Below, piece after piece: positions 44,284 to 52,499 of a stretch of DNA of 64,000 nt. A program made the position numbers and the translations under genes. Position 1 is the stretch's first letter. Every line of letters begins with the position of its first letter. Under the pieces are notes generated by a model. That model searched no databases and was not told the origin of the DNA. It saw only the letters and a program-made list of their open reading frames with translations. Location: NCBI RefSeq assembly GCF_036345995.1, contig NZ_CP107796.1:3844001-3908000 (forward strand), read 5' to 3'. The DNA is from Streptomyces sp. NBC_00557 (GTDB lineage Bacteria > Actinomycetota > Actinomycetes > Streptomycetales > Streptomycetaceae).

Positions 44284-46524
44284 ATGCTCGACGCTGGAAA
44301 TGGAAATCACACTTTTCCGACTCCTCGCAAATGGACTCAGCGATCCAGCTCCATCCCGTGGGTCCCAGGGAACGTAGAGCAAATGATCGAGAACCTGCAC
44401 AGTCTGCTACTTGACATCAATGGTGACGAGGTGCTGGAGAGGCCGTTCACGTGGCCCGTCGGCGGGGTAAGGACGACAATCAAGGCAGCCGTCCACAGCC
44501 TCGGCTCCTGCGGACTCATCGCTAAGAAGGGTGACACACTACATCTGACCAACGAAGCCCGCATTTTCCTCGACCTCAAGGATAGCAACTACCTAATTGC
44601 AACGTTTCACGCCAATGTACGCTTCGTTGGGGAGATGCTGCGCGAGATCGGCCCAGGGAAGAGCCACACCGATCTAAACGTGGCAGCTGCTACGTCTTAT
44701 GGGCTGAAGTGGAACACCCTCGACCAAGTGCGTCGACGTTCTAGTTGGTTTCGCGCTGCCGGCCTTGCCGAATTGTGGAGTCACAATCAGGTAGTTCTGA
44801 CTGATCTGGGAAATTCACTGTGTACCAAGCTTCATTTGGCGCAGACTAATGAGATCCCGGGATTCTCCAACATCTATCAGGACGCGCCCGAGCTAAAACC
44901 TGCAGGGCCTCTTGTACTCGCAGAACTAGGTAGACATGACCAGGGCACACTGGCAACCCGTAAACCCCAGTGGGGATACCTCGCCGGTGGTTGCTCGCTG
45001 GAGAATATCCGCTTTCTCACCGACCTGGCATCACCCCAGACCACCAAAGACGACTATGTTCGACAGTGCGTCGAGCAACTTGCAGTCAAGGAGTCATCAG
45101 CCGAGCAGACTCTTTGGACCCTCAGGGCCTTGGATCTCCTTGAGCAGATCGGCATGCACACCTTCGCGCCGACAGCTCTAGCCACCGAATGGATTACCTC
45201 AGGGAACCCAGTTGACCTGGTGCGCATCCTTCACGCCAAAGTGACACTGGTTGGCGAAATCCTATCTGGCCTACGCGAGGAAACGGAAACCGGGGCACTT
45301 CTGCGTTGGCTGACCACCAATTTTCCTAACCACCGCCTGTCCCGTGCAGAATTGACTCGGCGACTTGCACTCTTGAGCGATACGGAACTCATCGAGCGAA
45401 TCGGTCATACGAGATATCGGATCACTCCGCTGGGTGAGCTATTCCACGACTCCGTTCCCCTCCTGGAACGGAAGAATGTCTCCTCTTCATCGCCTCATGG
45501 GCCCTCACGCGAGCAAGCGCCTGACGCTATGGAGGATGATCTCGTCGTACATGCGGCAGAAGTCCTCAGGTCATCTTGCGACAGCGCCAATCCTCGCAGT
45601 TTCGAGGACGCCATTGAAGCTTCTTTCAATCTTTTGGGGCTCGAAGTCGAACGGCACGGCGGCCCTGGAAAAACCGATTTGGTCTTGACGTTCTGGATTT
45701 CACCGACGAGGCGGTGTCGTGTAATCGTCGAGGTCAAGACGGATTCGGCTGGCACAATCCACGAAAATGATATCAAGTTCGACGCTTTGGAGGACCATCG
45801 AAAGAAACACAAGGCGGAACGCGTAATTGTAGTGGGTCCGGGATTCGGGGGCCGCCTTCCCCAATGGGCGAAAAGTAAATGCATCCCCCTGGTCTCCGCC
45901 AGTGACATCGCAGACTGGCTCAGTCGTTCGGTGCACACTCGCCTCTTTCCGCAAGAATTGTTCAACCTTATCTTCTCCGATTCAGCAGAGTCAATGTGGA
46001 CCGCCGCCACACGGAGCCTTGAGGCCATCAGTCAGGTCTCCGATGCGCTCTGGGAAAGTGGAAACGACAAAAATGACATTGCCTTCAACGAAGGCGCACT
46101 GACTAATCGCGACATCTGGCGCATGAGCAAGGGAAGCGAGAGAGTCCCTCTTAGCCCTGATGAGATCGAGAATGCCCTCGACCTTCTGGCTAACCCGCTA
46201 ATCGCAGCCTCCATTAAAGCAAAGAACGGCGAATACACATCGACGGCTGCGCCTCAACTTGTCGCTGCCCGTCTGCGCACCTTCGCCAACGTTCTTGAAA
46301 GCGGCCTCCCTTCAGCCACCAAGTTTTCCGTCCCCGACAGTCGGGTGTGCCCCCCTGAGACAGAAGAACCCGCTGCACAGAATCCCGCCAGTGCCACGCT
46401 TGATGTTACTCCGGAGAAAGTACGACGATGGGCTAAGTCCAGCGGGCGTCCTGTCAGTTCCAGGGGGCGCCTACCGAACAGTCTCATCGCCGAGTACCTG
46501 GCCAGTGTCGTAAATGACGGCTGA
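44284..46524 (+). CDS. PD-(D/E)XK nuclease with Lsr2-like C-terminal DNA-binding tail
   Basis: A 746-residue protein clearly less GC-rich than its neighbours. Residues 1-390 hold two or more winged-helix-like repeats (VRTTIKAAVHSLGSCGLIAK, ATSYGLKWNTLDQVRRRSSW, RAELTRRLALLSDTELIERI). Residues about 435-540 are a restriction-type nuclease core: EDAIEASFNLLGLEVERHGG (Glu), GKTDLVLTF (Asp), RVIVEVKTDSAG (Glu-x-Lys). Residues about 706-746 match the Lsr2 AT-hook domain: VTPEKVRRWAKSSGRPVSSR, GRLPNSLIAEYLA. Lsr2 recognises AT-rich foreign DNA, so this may be a self-guided restriction enzyme. GGGGAAG precedes the ATG. No methylase or partner gene adjoins it. Confidence 0.75.
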   Translation: MLDAGNGNHTFPTPRKWTQRSSSIPWVPGNVEQMIENLHSLLLDINGDEVLERPFTWPVGGVRTTIKAAVHSLGSCGLIAKKGDTLHLTNEARIFLDLKDSNYLIATFHANVRFVGEMLREIGPGKSHTDLNVAAATSYGLKWNTLDQVRRRSSWFRAAGLAELWSHNQVVLTDLGNSLCTKLHLAQTNEIPGFSNIYQDAPELKPAGPLVLAELGRHDQGTLATRKPQWGYLAGGCSLENIRFLTDLASPQTTKDDYVRQCVEQLAVKESSAEQTLWTLRALDLLEQIGMHTFAPTALATEWITSGNPVDLVRILHAKVTLVGEILSGLREETETGALLRWLTTNFPNHRLSRAELTRRLALLSDTELIERIGHTRYRITPLGELFHDSVPLLERKNVSSSSPHGPSREQAPDAMEDDLVVHAAEVLRSSCDSANPRSFEDAIEASFNLLGLEVERHGGPGKTDLVLTFWISPTRRCRVIVEVKTDSAGTIHENDIKFDALEDHRKKHKAERVIVVGPGFGGRLPQWAKSKCIPLVSASDIADWLSRSVHTRLFPQELFNLIFSDSAESMWTAATRSLEAISQVSDALWESGNDKNDIAFNEGALTNRDIWRMSKGSERVPLSPDEIENALDLLANPLIAASIKAKNGEYTSTAAPQLVAARLRTFANVLESGLPSATKFSVPDSRVCPPETEEPAAQNPASATLDVTPEKVRRWAKSSGRPVSSRGRLPNSLIAEYLASVVNDG

Positions 46525-46930
46525 TAGCAATCAACCAGCTGTGCGCCCTTCCAGCGTCCCGCGCGCAGCGGTCGATGGTGCCGTTCCACTTTTCGTGTCA
46601 GGATGGGCAAGTCGTTTCGCCTAGGAGGCAGAGGACAGCACTCGCAGCAGGCTAAACCCGTCCATCGTGCCGTCGCCCGGCCCAGCAGCCAAAGCTGTCG
46701 CGGGCGTGTGCATCTGCCAAGCCAATGTGTAGCGGCAATTCATGCCCGAGGGACAGCACCACAACGGACCAGTTGCGTCTCCGCAGAGAATCCCTGTGCA
46801 GGCTCGTGCCCAACGCGTGCCCATAAGACCGGGTAACCACGGTGAACAGCGGTACAGAACCAGCCCATGCCACCGTACTAGATGCGACGTACCCCCAGGT
46901 CATAGCAGTGTCGGCCTCGAAGCGCCGTCG
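46525..46930. other. Right arm region of element 1 (attP arm), no gene
   Basis: About 400 bp with no convincing gene. Near the att core it contains CGTGCCC-AACG-CGTGCCC at 46805-46822, 108 bp from the core, and GGTAACCACGGTGAACAGCG, all of which recur in the same order and spacing left of the third att copy. These are probable integrase and Xis binding sites. Confidence 0.6.
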
Positions 46931-46973
46931 CTTCCCAAGCTGAGAGCGCGAGTTCGATTCTCGTCACCCGCTC
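46931..46973 (+). other. Attachment site B (junction of elements 1 and 2)
   Basis: Exact 43-bp copy of the tRNA-Gly 3' segment. Ten additional bases to the left (agcgccgtcg) match site C, not site A. There is no tRNA 5' half here. Confidence 0.92.
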
Positions 46974-46979
46974 TTCTTG

Positions 46980-47006
46980 AAGCCCCAGGTCAGTGGCCTG
47001 GGGCTT
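46980..47006 (+). terminator. tRNA-derived terminator copy at att B
   Basis: AAGCCCCAGG with its complement around a 7-nt loop then TTGTTTATTG. A diverged copy of the terminator following the tRNA. Confidence 0.8.
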
Positions 47007-47532
47007 GTTTATTGATGAGCCGTCCCTGCGTTTAGCGGGCCTCCCGCCGTCGACGATTGGGCACGCGGAGGGCACGAGTTCTGAGGCGGCAAGCCGCCCG
47101 CATCGCAACACGGCGCTGACCTGCTCTTTGACGTAGCTGAGCGAGAGGTTCGCACGGTCTTGAGCCCTCAGCCCGCCCTTCCCGGACAACACCGGGCACC
47201 CGCCCCACACCGCACCTCGCAGTGGGTGGATTCAAATCTTTTGCGGAGGCGGTCACTTGACCGCGAAGGAGCCCGCATCAGAGCGGAAGGTCGCCAGGGA
47301 GTACCCGAGCGGCCTCCTGCCCGCTTCGATTGTCGGCCTCACGCAGCGTGACCAAGCTCGCCGACGTTACCGGCGATGCCGTACCTGCAGACGACGACCA
47401 CCCTGGCCGCGGGCGACCACGTCACGGACGGCGGGGTGGAGGACATCCTGGGCAGAGCAGGGCTCATGTGCAGGGGCCTGGCCGCCTCCGCTGAGCCAGG
47501 CCCGTCCGTTGACGCCTCAGCACGGTGCGTGG
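47007..47532. other. Left arm of element 2, no convincing gene
   Basis: About 520 bp. CGTGCCC-TCCG-CGTGCCC is present in reverse orientation at 47059-47076, identical over 18 bp to the arm site at 27833-27850. Short open frames here have no recognisable protein character. It lies downstream of the small partner gene of the Shedu operon. Confidence 0.5.
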
Positions 47533-47853
47533 TCAGGTCCGTCCCTGCCGTAGATGGCGGGAAGCGGCGAGGCAGGAGGACAGCCATGTCGCCTCCTCGC
47601 GGTTGATGATCAGGTCCGCAACGGTGATCATCCCGTCCATCGGGCCGTCGAGCCGAATCGAGTGGTCACCGACGAGGAACATCTTCCAGTCCGCGTCGCT
47701 GTGCCAGAGCCGAGCGGTTTTCTCACCCCGACGCTGGGCGAACACGAGTTCCTCTCCGTACTCGTTCATGAAGTATCCGACGTAGTCCTTGTCGGTGATC
47801 TCACCGCCGCACAAGCGGGCCAGGAGCGGTTCGATCGCGGGTGTGTCGGTCAT
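47533..47853 (-). CDS. Small partner protein of the Shedu gene, unknown family
   Basis: A 106-residue acidic protein: PAIEPLLARLCGGEITDKDY, VGYFMNEYGEELVFAQRRGE, DADWKMFLVGDHSIRLDGPM, LIINREEATWLSSCLAASRH. Its ATG overlaps the stop of the Shedu gene (ATGA), so it is made from the same transcript. It may be a regulator, inhibitor or immunity-like factor, or unrelated cargo. Not recognised. Confidence 0.6.
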   Translation of the reverse strand: MTDTPAIEPLLARLCGGEITDKDYVGYFMNEYGEELVFAQRRGEKTARLWHSDADWKMFLVGDHSIRLDGPMDGMITVADLIINREEATWLSSCLAASRHLRQGRT

Positions 47854-49067
47854 GCGGCGGACTCCTCGTCCGGGCCGGGGTCTGCGTCCTGCCGTGCCGA
47901 TGACAGAGCCAGCATGCGAGAGGCTGAATCCAGCAGGGTCTCGTATGTGATCACTTCTATGCGCGCCTGGTGTGTGTTGTAGGTTCGCAGCGTCTCCGCG
48001 ATCTCCTGGGAGGTGACGTCCCCGGTCACGTAGCGTGAGTGTCCGATCACGACGGTCGCCGACGCCCGGCGGGTGTCGACTCCGTGCTCGGCCAGGATGC
48101 TCGGGCGGTTCTCGTCCATGGCCCGGAGGTAGTTCTGCGCCTGGGAGACCGCGCGGTGCGCCGGGGCGCCCAACATGAGGTGGCCGGAGCGTCGTACAAC
48201 CAGGTCCTTGATGTTGGCGCGCTTGAGCTCCACCACGTGCAGGGAGCCGTCGCCGCGCAGGAGCGGGATGTCAAGGATGGCGTCCGGGGTGTACTGCCGG
48301 CGTGCCAGCTCGGCCACGTAGGCCCCGCCGAAGATCCATTCCTGGTTCTTCAGACAGCCATGGAGGGCACTCTCGGAGCTGCCCGGATCCTCCACCGCGG
48401 TACGCAGGGCCGCCAGGCCGACCTGCCTGGCCCGCAGTTCGAGTAACTGGGCCAGCATGCCGGCATCGACATCAGCCAGGACGTCGCTCATCATCCGGGC
48501 GGCCTCGGCGGAGGCGGGCCGGGGCAGGTTGCGGAGCACCATCTCCATGTGTCCGTATTCCTGGAGTCGCCTCGCCTCCTTGGTGGAGAGCCGGATACCG
48601 CCCTCGCCGTCCCCGAGGCCCAGGTAGTCGACGGACTGGGCTATGCCGCGAAAGAGGTCACGGGCGTCGGCGGCGCTTGCGCCGGGCTTGTCGCGGCACA
48701 GGACGTCAAGGGCGGCGACCGCCCTGTCCGCACCCAGTGCGGCCATCCTGCGCATGTGTTTCTCGCTGCGCTGTCGGGCTTCGTCGTCGTAGTAGTTCTC
48801 AAGGATGTCAAGGAACAGTTCGCCTCCGGCATAGGCGGCGAAGCGCTGAAAGCGCTGGGCGAATGCGAAGTCGCCTTGGAGGATGGCCTCTTGGGCCACG
48901 TCCTCCAAGGCGTTCACCAGCGGCCTGCCCTTGCCGTACGTCCCACCGAAGCCGCCCATGATGTGCAGCACCGCATCGACGCGCTCCCGGACGCGCGCGT
49001 CCTCAGTCAGTTCCCGTGCCGTCTGGACGAGTTTCCAGAGCGTGAAGCCGGATCGAAATGTCGTCAC
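47850..49067 (-). CDS. Shedu-family defence nuclease (SduA-like, DUF4263)
   Basis: A 405-residue protein. The N-terminal 220 residues are helical and specific to this subtype. The C-terminal Shedu nuclease domain has CLKNQEWIFGGAYVAELARR, then DAILDIPLLRGDGSLHVVEL (Asp266, Glu280) and Lys282 of VELK, and SQAQNYLRAMDEN with the conserved Gln (309). These are the PD-(D/E)XK residues of SduA, a single-gene anti-phage system. It ends with TYETLLDSASRML, usual for the family. The gene forms the whole functional cargo of a 2.4-kb att-bounded element. Confidence 0.82.
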   Translation of the reverse strand: MTTFRSGFTLWKLVQTARELTEDARVRERVDAVLHIMGGFGGTYGKGRPLVNALEDVAQEAILQGDFAFAQRFQRFAAYAGGELFLDILENYYDDEARQRSEKHMRRMAALGADRAVAALDVLCRDKPGASAADARDLFRGIAQSVDYLGLGDGEGGIRLSTKEARRLQEYGHMEMVLRNLPRPASAEAARMMSDVLADVDAGMLAQLLELRARQVGLAALRTAVEDPGSSESALHGCLKNQEWIFGGAYVAELARRQYTPDAILDIPLLRGDGSLHVVELKRANIKDLVVRRSGHLMLGAPAHRAVSQAQNYLRAMDENRPSILAEHGVDTRRASATVVIGHSRYVTGDVTSQEIAETLRTYNTHQARIEVITYETLLDSASRMLALSSARQDADPGPDEESAA

Positions 49068-49214
49068 GCGGGCACACTAAGGCCGGCCACTGACAATCAC
49101 GCGCCAGCAGTCTCTGTGCACGTGCGAAGGCGTTCCCCGACTGGACGTCCGACCGAGTCCGGCTCGACACCGTGCTCGTCCGAGAACGCACCGTGACCAG
49201 CAGTCTTCGCGCGC

Positions 49215-49232
49215 CGTGCCCATAGCGTGCCC
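49215..49232 (+). promoter_or_regulatory. Putative integrase arm-type site left of att C
   Basis: CGTGCCC-ATAG-CGTGCCC, 109 bp from the att C core. The distance matches the 108 bp found at att B. Confidence 0.6.
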
Positions 49233-49341
49233 GTAAGAGCGGACAACCACGGTCAACAGCGGTGCGATCCGACCCGCACGACCGGCCGAGTAAATGCCAT
49301 CTGCGCAGGTCATAGACCTAGTGACCAGTCCAGCGCCGTCG

Positions 49342-49384
49342 CTTCCCAAGCTGAGAGCGCGAGTTCGATTCTCGTCACCCGCTC
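49342..49384 (+). other. Attachment site C (outer right border)
   Basis: Third exact copy of the 43-bp core. To its right it continues ccagag like the tRNA locus, and no arm-type repeat follows, as expected where the original chromosome resumes. Confidence 0.92.
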
Positions 49385-49391
49385 CAGAGTG

Positions 49392-49418
49392 AAGGCCCAG
49401 GTCAGAGACCTGGACCTT
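49392..49418 (+). terminator. tRNA-derived terminator copy at att C
   Basis: AAGGCCCAGGTC pairs with GACCTGGACCTT with one mismatch around a 3-nt loop, then TGTTTGTG. Confidence 0.75.
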
Positions 49419-49441
49419 GTTTGTGCGATTGATCAGCAAGC

Positions 49442-49595
49442 TCACCGGCGCGCAGAAGCCACAGCTTCCGGCAGGTCGCGTAGTACCGCATCGCGCAGCG
49501 CCGTCGGCGCATCTCGGAGCCAAAGGCACGCCCGGAACGTCTCAAGACCGGGTCCGGCCAGGCTGGACCGCAGCCGGCGCCACCGGTCCGTCGTA
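49442..49595 (-). other. Possible coding remnant downstream of the 291-residue gene
   Basis: In one minus frame the sequence reads DTTDRWRRLRSSLAGPGLET, FRACLWLRDAPTALRDAVLR, DLPEAVASARR and stop, with good actinobacterial codon use. No start codon lies after the upstream gene's stop, so it is either the end of an overlapping gene or a frameshifted extension of that gene. Confidence 0.3.
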
Positions 49596-50471
49596 TCACC
49601 AGGGCAGAGGTTCAGGGCGGCGGTCCCACCACCATCCGTGGGACGAGGCGGCGCCCTCCGCCGGAAGAAGCTCCTTGCGGAGCAGACCGCCGGTGTCATC
49701 GACTGTCAGCTCGGCGAAGAGGGCGTCCAGAGGCGCAAGAGAGTCCCGGAGCAAGACAGTAAGGTCCTGCGGGAGTCGAGTGCGGACTTGCTCCAGTTCG
49801 TCGCGCACTTCGAGGCGTTCACCGTAGAGGTCCGAGGGATACCAAGCGGAAGGCGCCCACGCGGCTTCCATCTGGCGGACGAGTTTTTCCCACGCACCGA
49901 GGCGATCGCTCGCCGTCCAGGCCGGCGATCCCAAGGTGCCGGCCTCGTCCGGGTGCATGCGTCGCAGGTACGCGGCGAAGGCGTCGGCGAGTGGCGTTGC
50001 GATCTTCAGTTCGCGGACCACTTCCGGAATCCGGGCCACCGTGACATGCGGCAGTCGGCCGACGGGATCCTCCACCCGGTCGATCGTGTAACGAGGTCCG
50101 TCGTCGGAACCGTACAGGCGTGCTCGCGTGACCAGACCGTCTTCCCCGGCCAGCCAGTACGCACTCGGCGGCGCTTCTTCGGCGGGGAAGAGAACCACGG
50201 TGTCTGCCGCCCGGGCGAAGACGGACGCCAGGTCGCGCTCGCTGGGTTGCGGTTGCACGGACTCCTGGACATAGATGTCCAGGGACGCGGACACGTCACC
50301 CAGCACCGTGACCTTGTCGCAGAACACCAAGGCATCCCAGTTGCGCAGCTCCTGGTCAGTGTCCTCGTCAGCGACGTCGATCTCCTGCACACGGACGTTC
50401 AGACACTGCGCAAGTACCGCAGGGGCAACGTCGACGCTCAAAGGCTCTACGGTGAGGAAGTTGTACGTCAT
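49596..50471 (-). CDS. Hypothetical protein, 291 residues
   Basis: MTYNFLTVEPLSVDVAPAVL, NWDALVFCDKVTVLGDVSAS, AADTVVLFPAEEAPPSAYWL, ARLYGSDDGPRYTIDRVEDP, AWEKLVRQMEAAWAPSAWYP, ending HGWWWDRRPEPLPW. No family is recognised. The central part looks like an alpha/beta sensor or ligand-binding domain; the C-terminus is helical. Its ATG overlaps the stop of the upstream 59-residue gene (ATGA), so the two act together. It lies immediately right of att C. Confidence 0.65.
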   Translation of the reverse strand: MTYNFLTVEPLSVDVAPAVLAQCLNVRVQEIDVADEDTDQELRNWDALVFCDKVTVLGDVSASLDIYVQESVQPQPSERDLASVFARAADTVVLFPAEEAPPSAYWLAGEDGLVTRARLYGSDDGPRYTIDRVEDPVGRLPHVTVARIPEVVRELKIATPLADAFAAYLRRMHPDEAGTLGSPAWTASDRLGAWEKLVRQMEAAWAPSAWYPSDLYGERLEVRDELEQVRTRLPQDLTVLLRDSLAPLDALFAELTVDDTGGLLRKELLPAEGAASSHGWWWDRRPEPLPW

Positions 50472-50647
50472 GACGGATAGGTCCCGTTGTAGATGTCCAA
50501 GGCCTTCTGCACGGCCTGTGGGTTGTTCACGAAGCGCGGGGCACGGGTCAGCTGCGGGGCCGCACTGATGTCGCCCTTGGCCTTGACGATCTGCTGGAGC
50601 GCGGCGTACTCGTTCCGGTCGAGCTTGACGATGCCCTTCGTTGTCAT
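50468..50647 (-). CDS. Small protein, 59 residues, coupled to the 291-residue gene
   Basis: MTTKGIVKLDRNEYAALQQI, VKAKGDISAAPQLTRAPRFV, NNPQAVQKALDIYNGTYPS. Short, charged and without known motifs. Shares the ATGA overlap with the next gene. Such a small first gene could be an activator or a substrate of the following protein. About 230 bp with no gene separates it from the kinase gene upstream on the same strand. Confidence 0.55.
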   Translation of the reverse strand: MTTKGIVKLDRNEYAALQQIVKAKGDISAAPQLTRAPRFVNNPQAVQKALDIYNGTYPS

Positions 50648-50874
50648 GGCCCAGGCCGTACGGCCAGAAGCTGCCCGGTTCCGACGGCTCGGCCATGAGC
50701 GGCCGGCTCTCCCGTGTCGGGTACGAGTACAGGTCGGCGGGCGGGAGCGTCGCCCACCGGTACGTCGCGCTGCGGCGCGGCCGGTGCAGTGCGCCCGCTC
50801 GCCCAGCAGTGCACCGCGGGCAGCGATGTCTCCCCGGTAGGCCGAAGGCACCGAGGCGGACAGTACCCGCAAGT

Positions 50875-51783
50875 TCAGCGGGACAACCAGGTCAGCACCG
50901 CTGTCGTCAGGAACACGACGACCGCCGCCAGCCAGACCGTCAGGGGCGTCGGCCCCGAAGACCTGACCGGCGCCCACTCCTCTCCCTCCCGTGACAGCAG
51001 CGCGTCCGCGAACGCCTGTGCCGTCTGCGGTCGTTCGTCAGGGTCAACGGACAGCGCGGCGCGAAGCAGTGCTTCGATGCCGTCCGGAACCCCCAGCTCC
51101 CTGGGAAGGGACGGCAACGACGTCGTCGACGCCTGCTGCGTCACAAGGACGGTGCGACCGCCCGACCCGAACGGCTTGCGTCCGGTCAGCAACTCGAACG
51201 CGACGACACCGAGGGCGTACACATCGGCCCGGCCGTCGAACCCGCCTGTCTGGAAGGCCTGTTCGGGCGCCATGTACGCGGGAGTGCCGGTGGTGACTGT
51301 CAGCCCCGACGCGTCGGCCAGTCGCTTCGCGCTGCCGAGGTCCGCGACAAGTACGGCGGCAGGCGTGCGGCCGGTGTCGAGCAGGAGGTTCGACGGCTTG
51401 ATGTCGCGGTGGACGACGCCCGCGTCATGGAGCACCTGAACCGCGTACCCGGCCTCGGCCGCGAGCCGGAGCGCCTCCGCGGCCCGGCAGTGCCCCGTCT
51501 TCTCGGCCAGCGTGCCGCCTCGGACGTAGTCCATGACGAAGTACGGCCGGTCGTCCTGGACGCCGACGTCGTGAACGCGCACGACACGTGGGCTGGAGAT
51601 CCTGCGGAGCAGCCTCGCCTCCGCCAGGAAGCGCTGCCGTACATCGGCGTTCGACGCCCAGTTGTCGGCCAGCACCTTGACCGCGACATCGGTGTCGAGC
51701 TCGGGGTCGTATGCCTTCCAGACGGTGGCGAACGAACCGGCTCCCAGCCTGTCCTCGAGGAGATAACGACCTAGCTTCTGCAT
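50875..51783 (-). CDS. Membrane-anchored Hanks-type Ser/Thr protein kinase
   Basis: A 302-residue kinase: glycine loop LLEDRLGAGSFATVWKAYDP, Lys36 of VAVKVL, catalytic AGVVHRDIKPSNLLL (His125-Arg-Asp127), DLG in place of DFG (VLVADLGSAK), and PAYMAPEQAF. The kinase core ends near residue 265 and a single hydrophobic helix at the extreme C-terminus (VWLAAVVVFLTTAVLTWL) would anchor it with no external sensor domain. It is divergent from an ECF sigma factor with about 110 bp between, so the two may be one regulatory module. Confidence 0.9.
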   Translation of the reverse strand: MQKLGRYLLEDRLGAGSFATVWKAYDPELDTDVAVKVLADNWASNADVRQRFLAEARLLRRISSPRVVRVHDVGVQDDRPYFVMDYVRGGTLAEKTGHCRAAEALRLAAEAGYAVQVLHDAGVVHRDIKPSNLLLDTGRTPAAVLVADLGSAKRLADASGLTVTTGTPAYMAPEQAFQTGGFDGRADVYALGVVAFELLTGRKPFGSGGRTVLVTQQASTTSLPSLPRELGVPDGIEALLRAALSVDPDERPQTAQAFADALLSREGEEWAPVRSSGPTPLTVWLAAVVVFLTTAVLTWLSR

Positions 51784-51891
51784 GTGGCAACATTTTTCCC
51801 GGGGCGATGTGGCGGATGGGGCCGGCGGTGGTCGGGAACCTCCGTGCGACCCAGTGGGGTCCAGGTCGGACGATAGCGGGGGGACAGCAGG

Positions 51892-52437
51892 GTGCTCGAG
51901 GAGGATGAGCTGACGCACCTCGTGGCGTCTGCCCAGGCAGGTGACCGGGCGTCCCTGGACCGCCTCCTCGTGAGGCTTCGGCCCACCGTGCTGCGCCGCT
52001 GCGCCCGGTTTCTTCCGCACCACGCCGACGCCGAAGAGGCCGCGCAGGACGCCCTGTTGTCCATCAGCACGCATCTGCACGAGTACACCGGGCGGGGCTC
52101 GTTCCTCGGCTGGGTGACGGTGATCGCCTCGAACGCCGCCAGGTCCACGTATCGCTCGATGCGCCGACGCGCGGAGGACAGTCATGCCGTCGTTCCCGAC
52201 GGTGCCGATCCACGGACGACGAGCGTCATCGCGGGGACCCGCCTGGACCTGATGGAGTCGCTGGCCGCACTGGAGGAGCGGCACCCGGCCCTGGTGGAGT
52301 CCTTCGTGCTCCGCGATCTCGGAGACCTGACCTATCTTCAGGTCGCCGAGATCACCGGCGCTCCTCTGGGCACGGTCAAGGACCGCATCCATCAGGCCCG
52401 CCGCTTCATGCGGGACCGCCTCGGCGGTGGCCTCTGA
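51892..52437 (+). CDS. ECF-type RNA polymerase sigma factor
   Basis: A 181-residue sigma-70 family protein with region 2 (VASAQAGDRASLDRLLVRLR, ADAEEAAQDALLSISTHLHE, FLGWVTVIASNAARSTYRSM) and region 4 (LRDLGDLTYLQVAEITGAPL, GTVKDRIHQARRFMRDRL). No anti-sigma gene adjoins it; instead a protein kinase is divergent and two exported proteins follow, so control by phosphorylation is possible. GTG start with GGGGGACAG upstream. Confidence 0.88.
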   Translation: MLEEDELTHLVASAQAGDRASLDRLLVRLRPTVLRRCARFLPHHADAEEAAQDALLSISTHLHEYTGRGSFLGWVTVIASNAARSTYRSMRRRAEDSHAVVPDGADPRTTSVIAGTRLDLMESLAALEERHPALVESFVLRDLGDLTYLQVAEITGAPLGTVKDRIHQARRFMRDRLGGGL

Positions 52438-52499
52438 GACGCCCCGGCTTCCCGCTCTCACGTGTGCATCAGCTCGACCGCGGGCCGGGAGGTGCTGCC

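Larger units (their letters stand above)
27727..46973. mobile_element. Integrated element 1, AICE/IME-like, about 19.2 kb
   Basis: Bounded by 43-bp direct repeats of the tRNA-Gly 3' end. It contains excisionase, a frameshifted tyrosine integrase, an XRE repressor, an HTH replication-like gene with internal direct repeats, a palindrome array, hairpins and a MobC-like gene, plus cargo. There is no FtsK/TraB translocase and no relaxase gene, so it is either a mobilisable element or a decayed conjugative one. The cargo occupies both ends: ASCH/GNAT genes near attL and the peptide-modification and nuclease genes near the right site. Confidence 0.88.
46931..49384. mobile_element. Integrated element 2, about 2.4 kb, CIME-like defence cassette
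   Basis: Flanked by att copies B and C and carrying arm-type repeats at both ends in the same geometry as element 1, but with no integrase, excisionase or transfer gene. Its only confident genes are the Shedu-family nuclease and its coupled small partner. It fits the definition of a cis-mobilisable element that depends on another element's recombinase. Confidence 0.8.

Noticed and set aside
46603..46836. A 77-codon frame in the arm region of element 1
   Set aside because: It overlaps the arm-type repeats, has no ribosome site and no protein-like pattern.
46931..46973. Second and third tRNA-Gly genes at 46931 and 49342
   Set aside because: Only the 3' half is present and no acceptor or D-arm precedes it; these are attachment-site copies.
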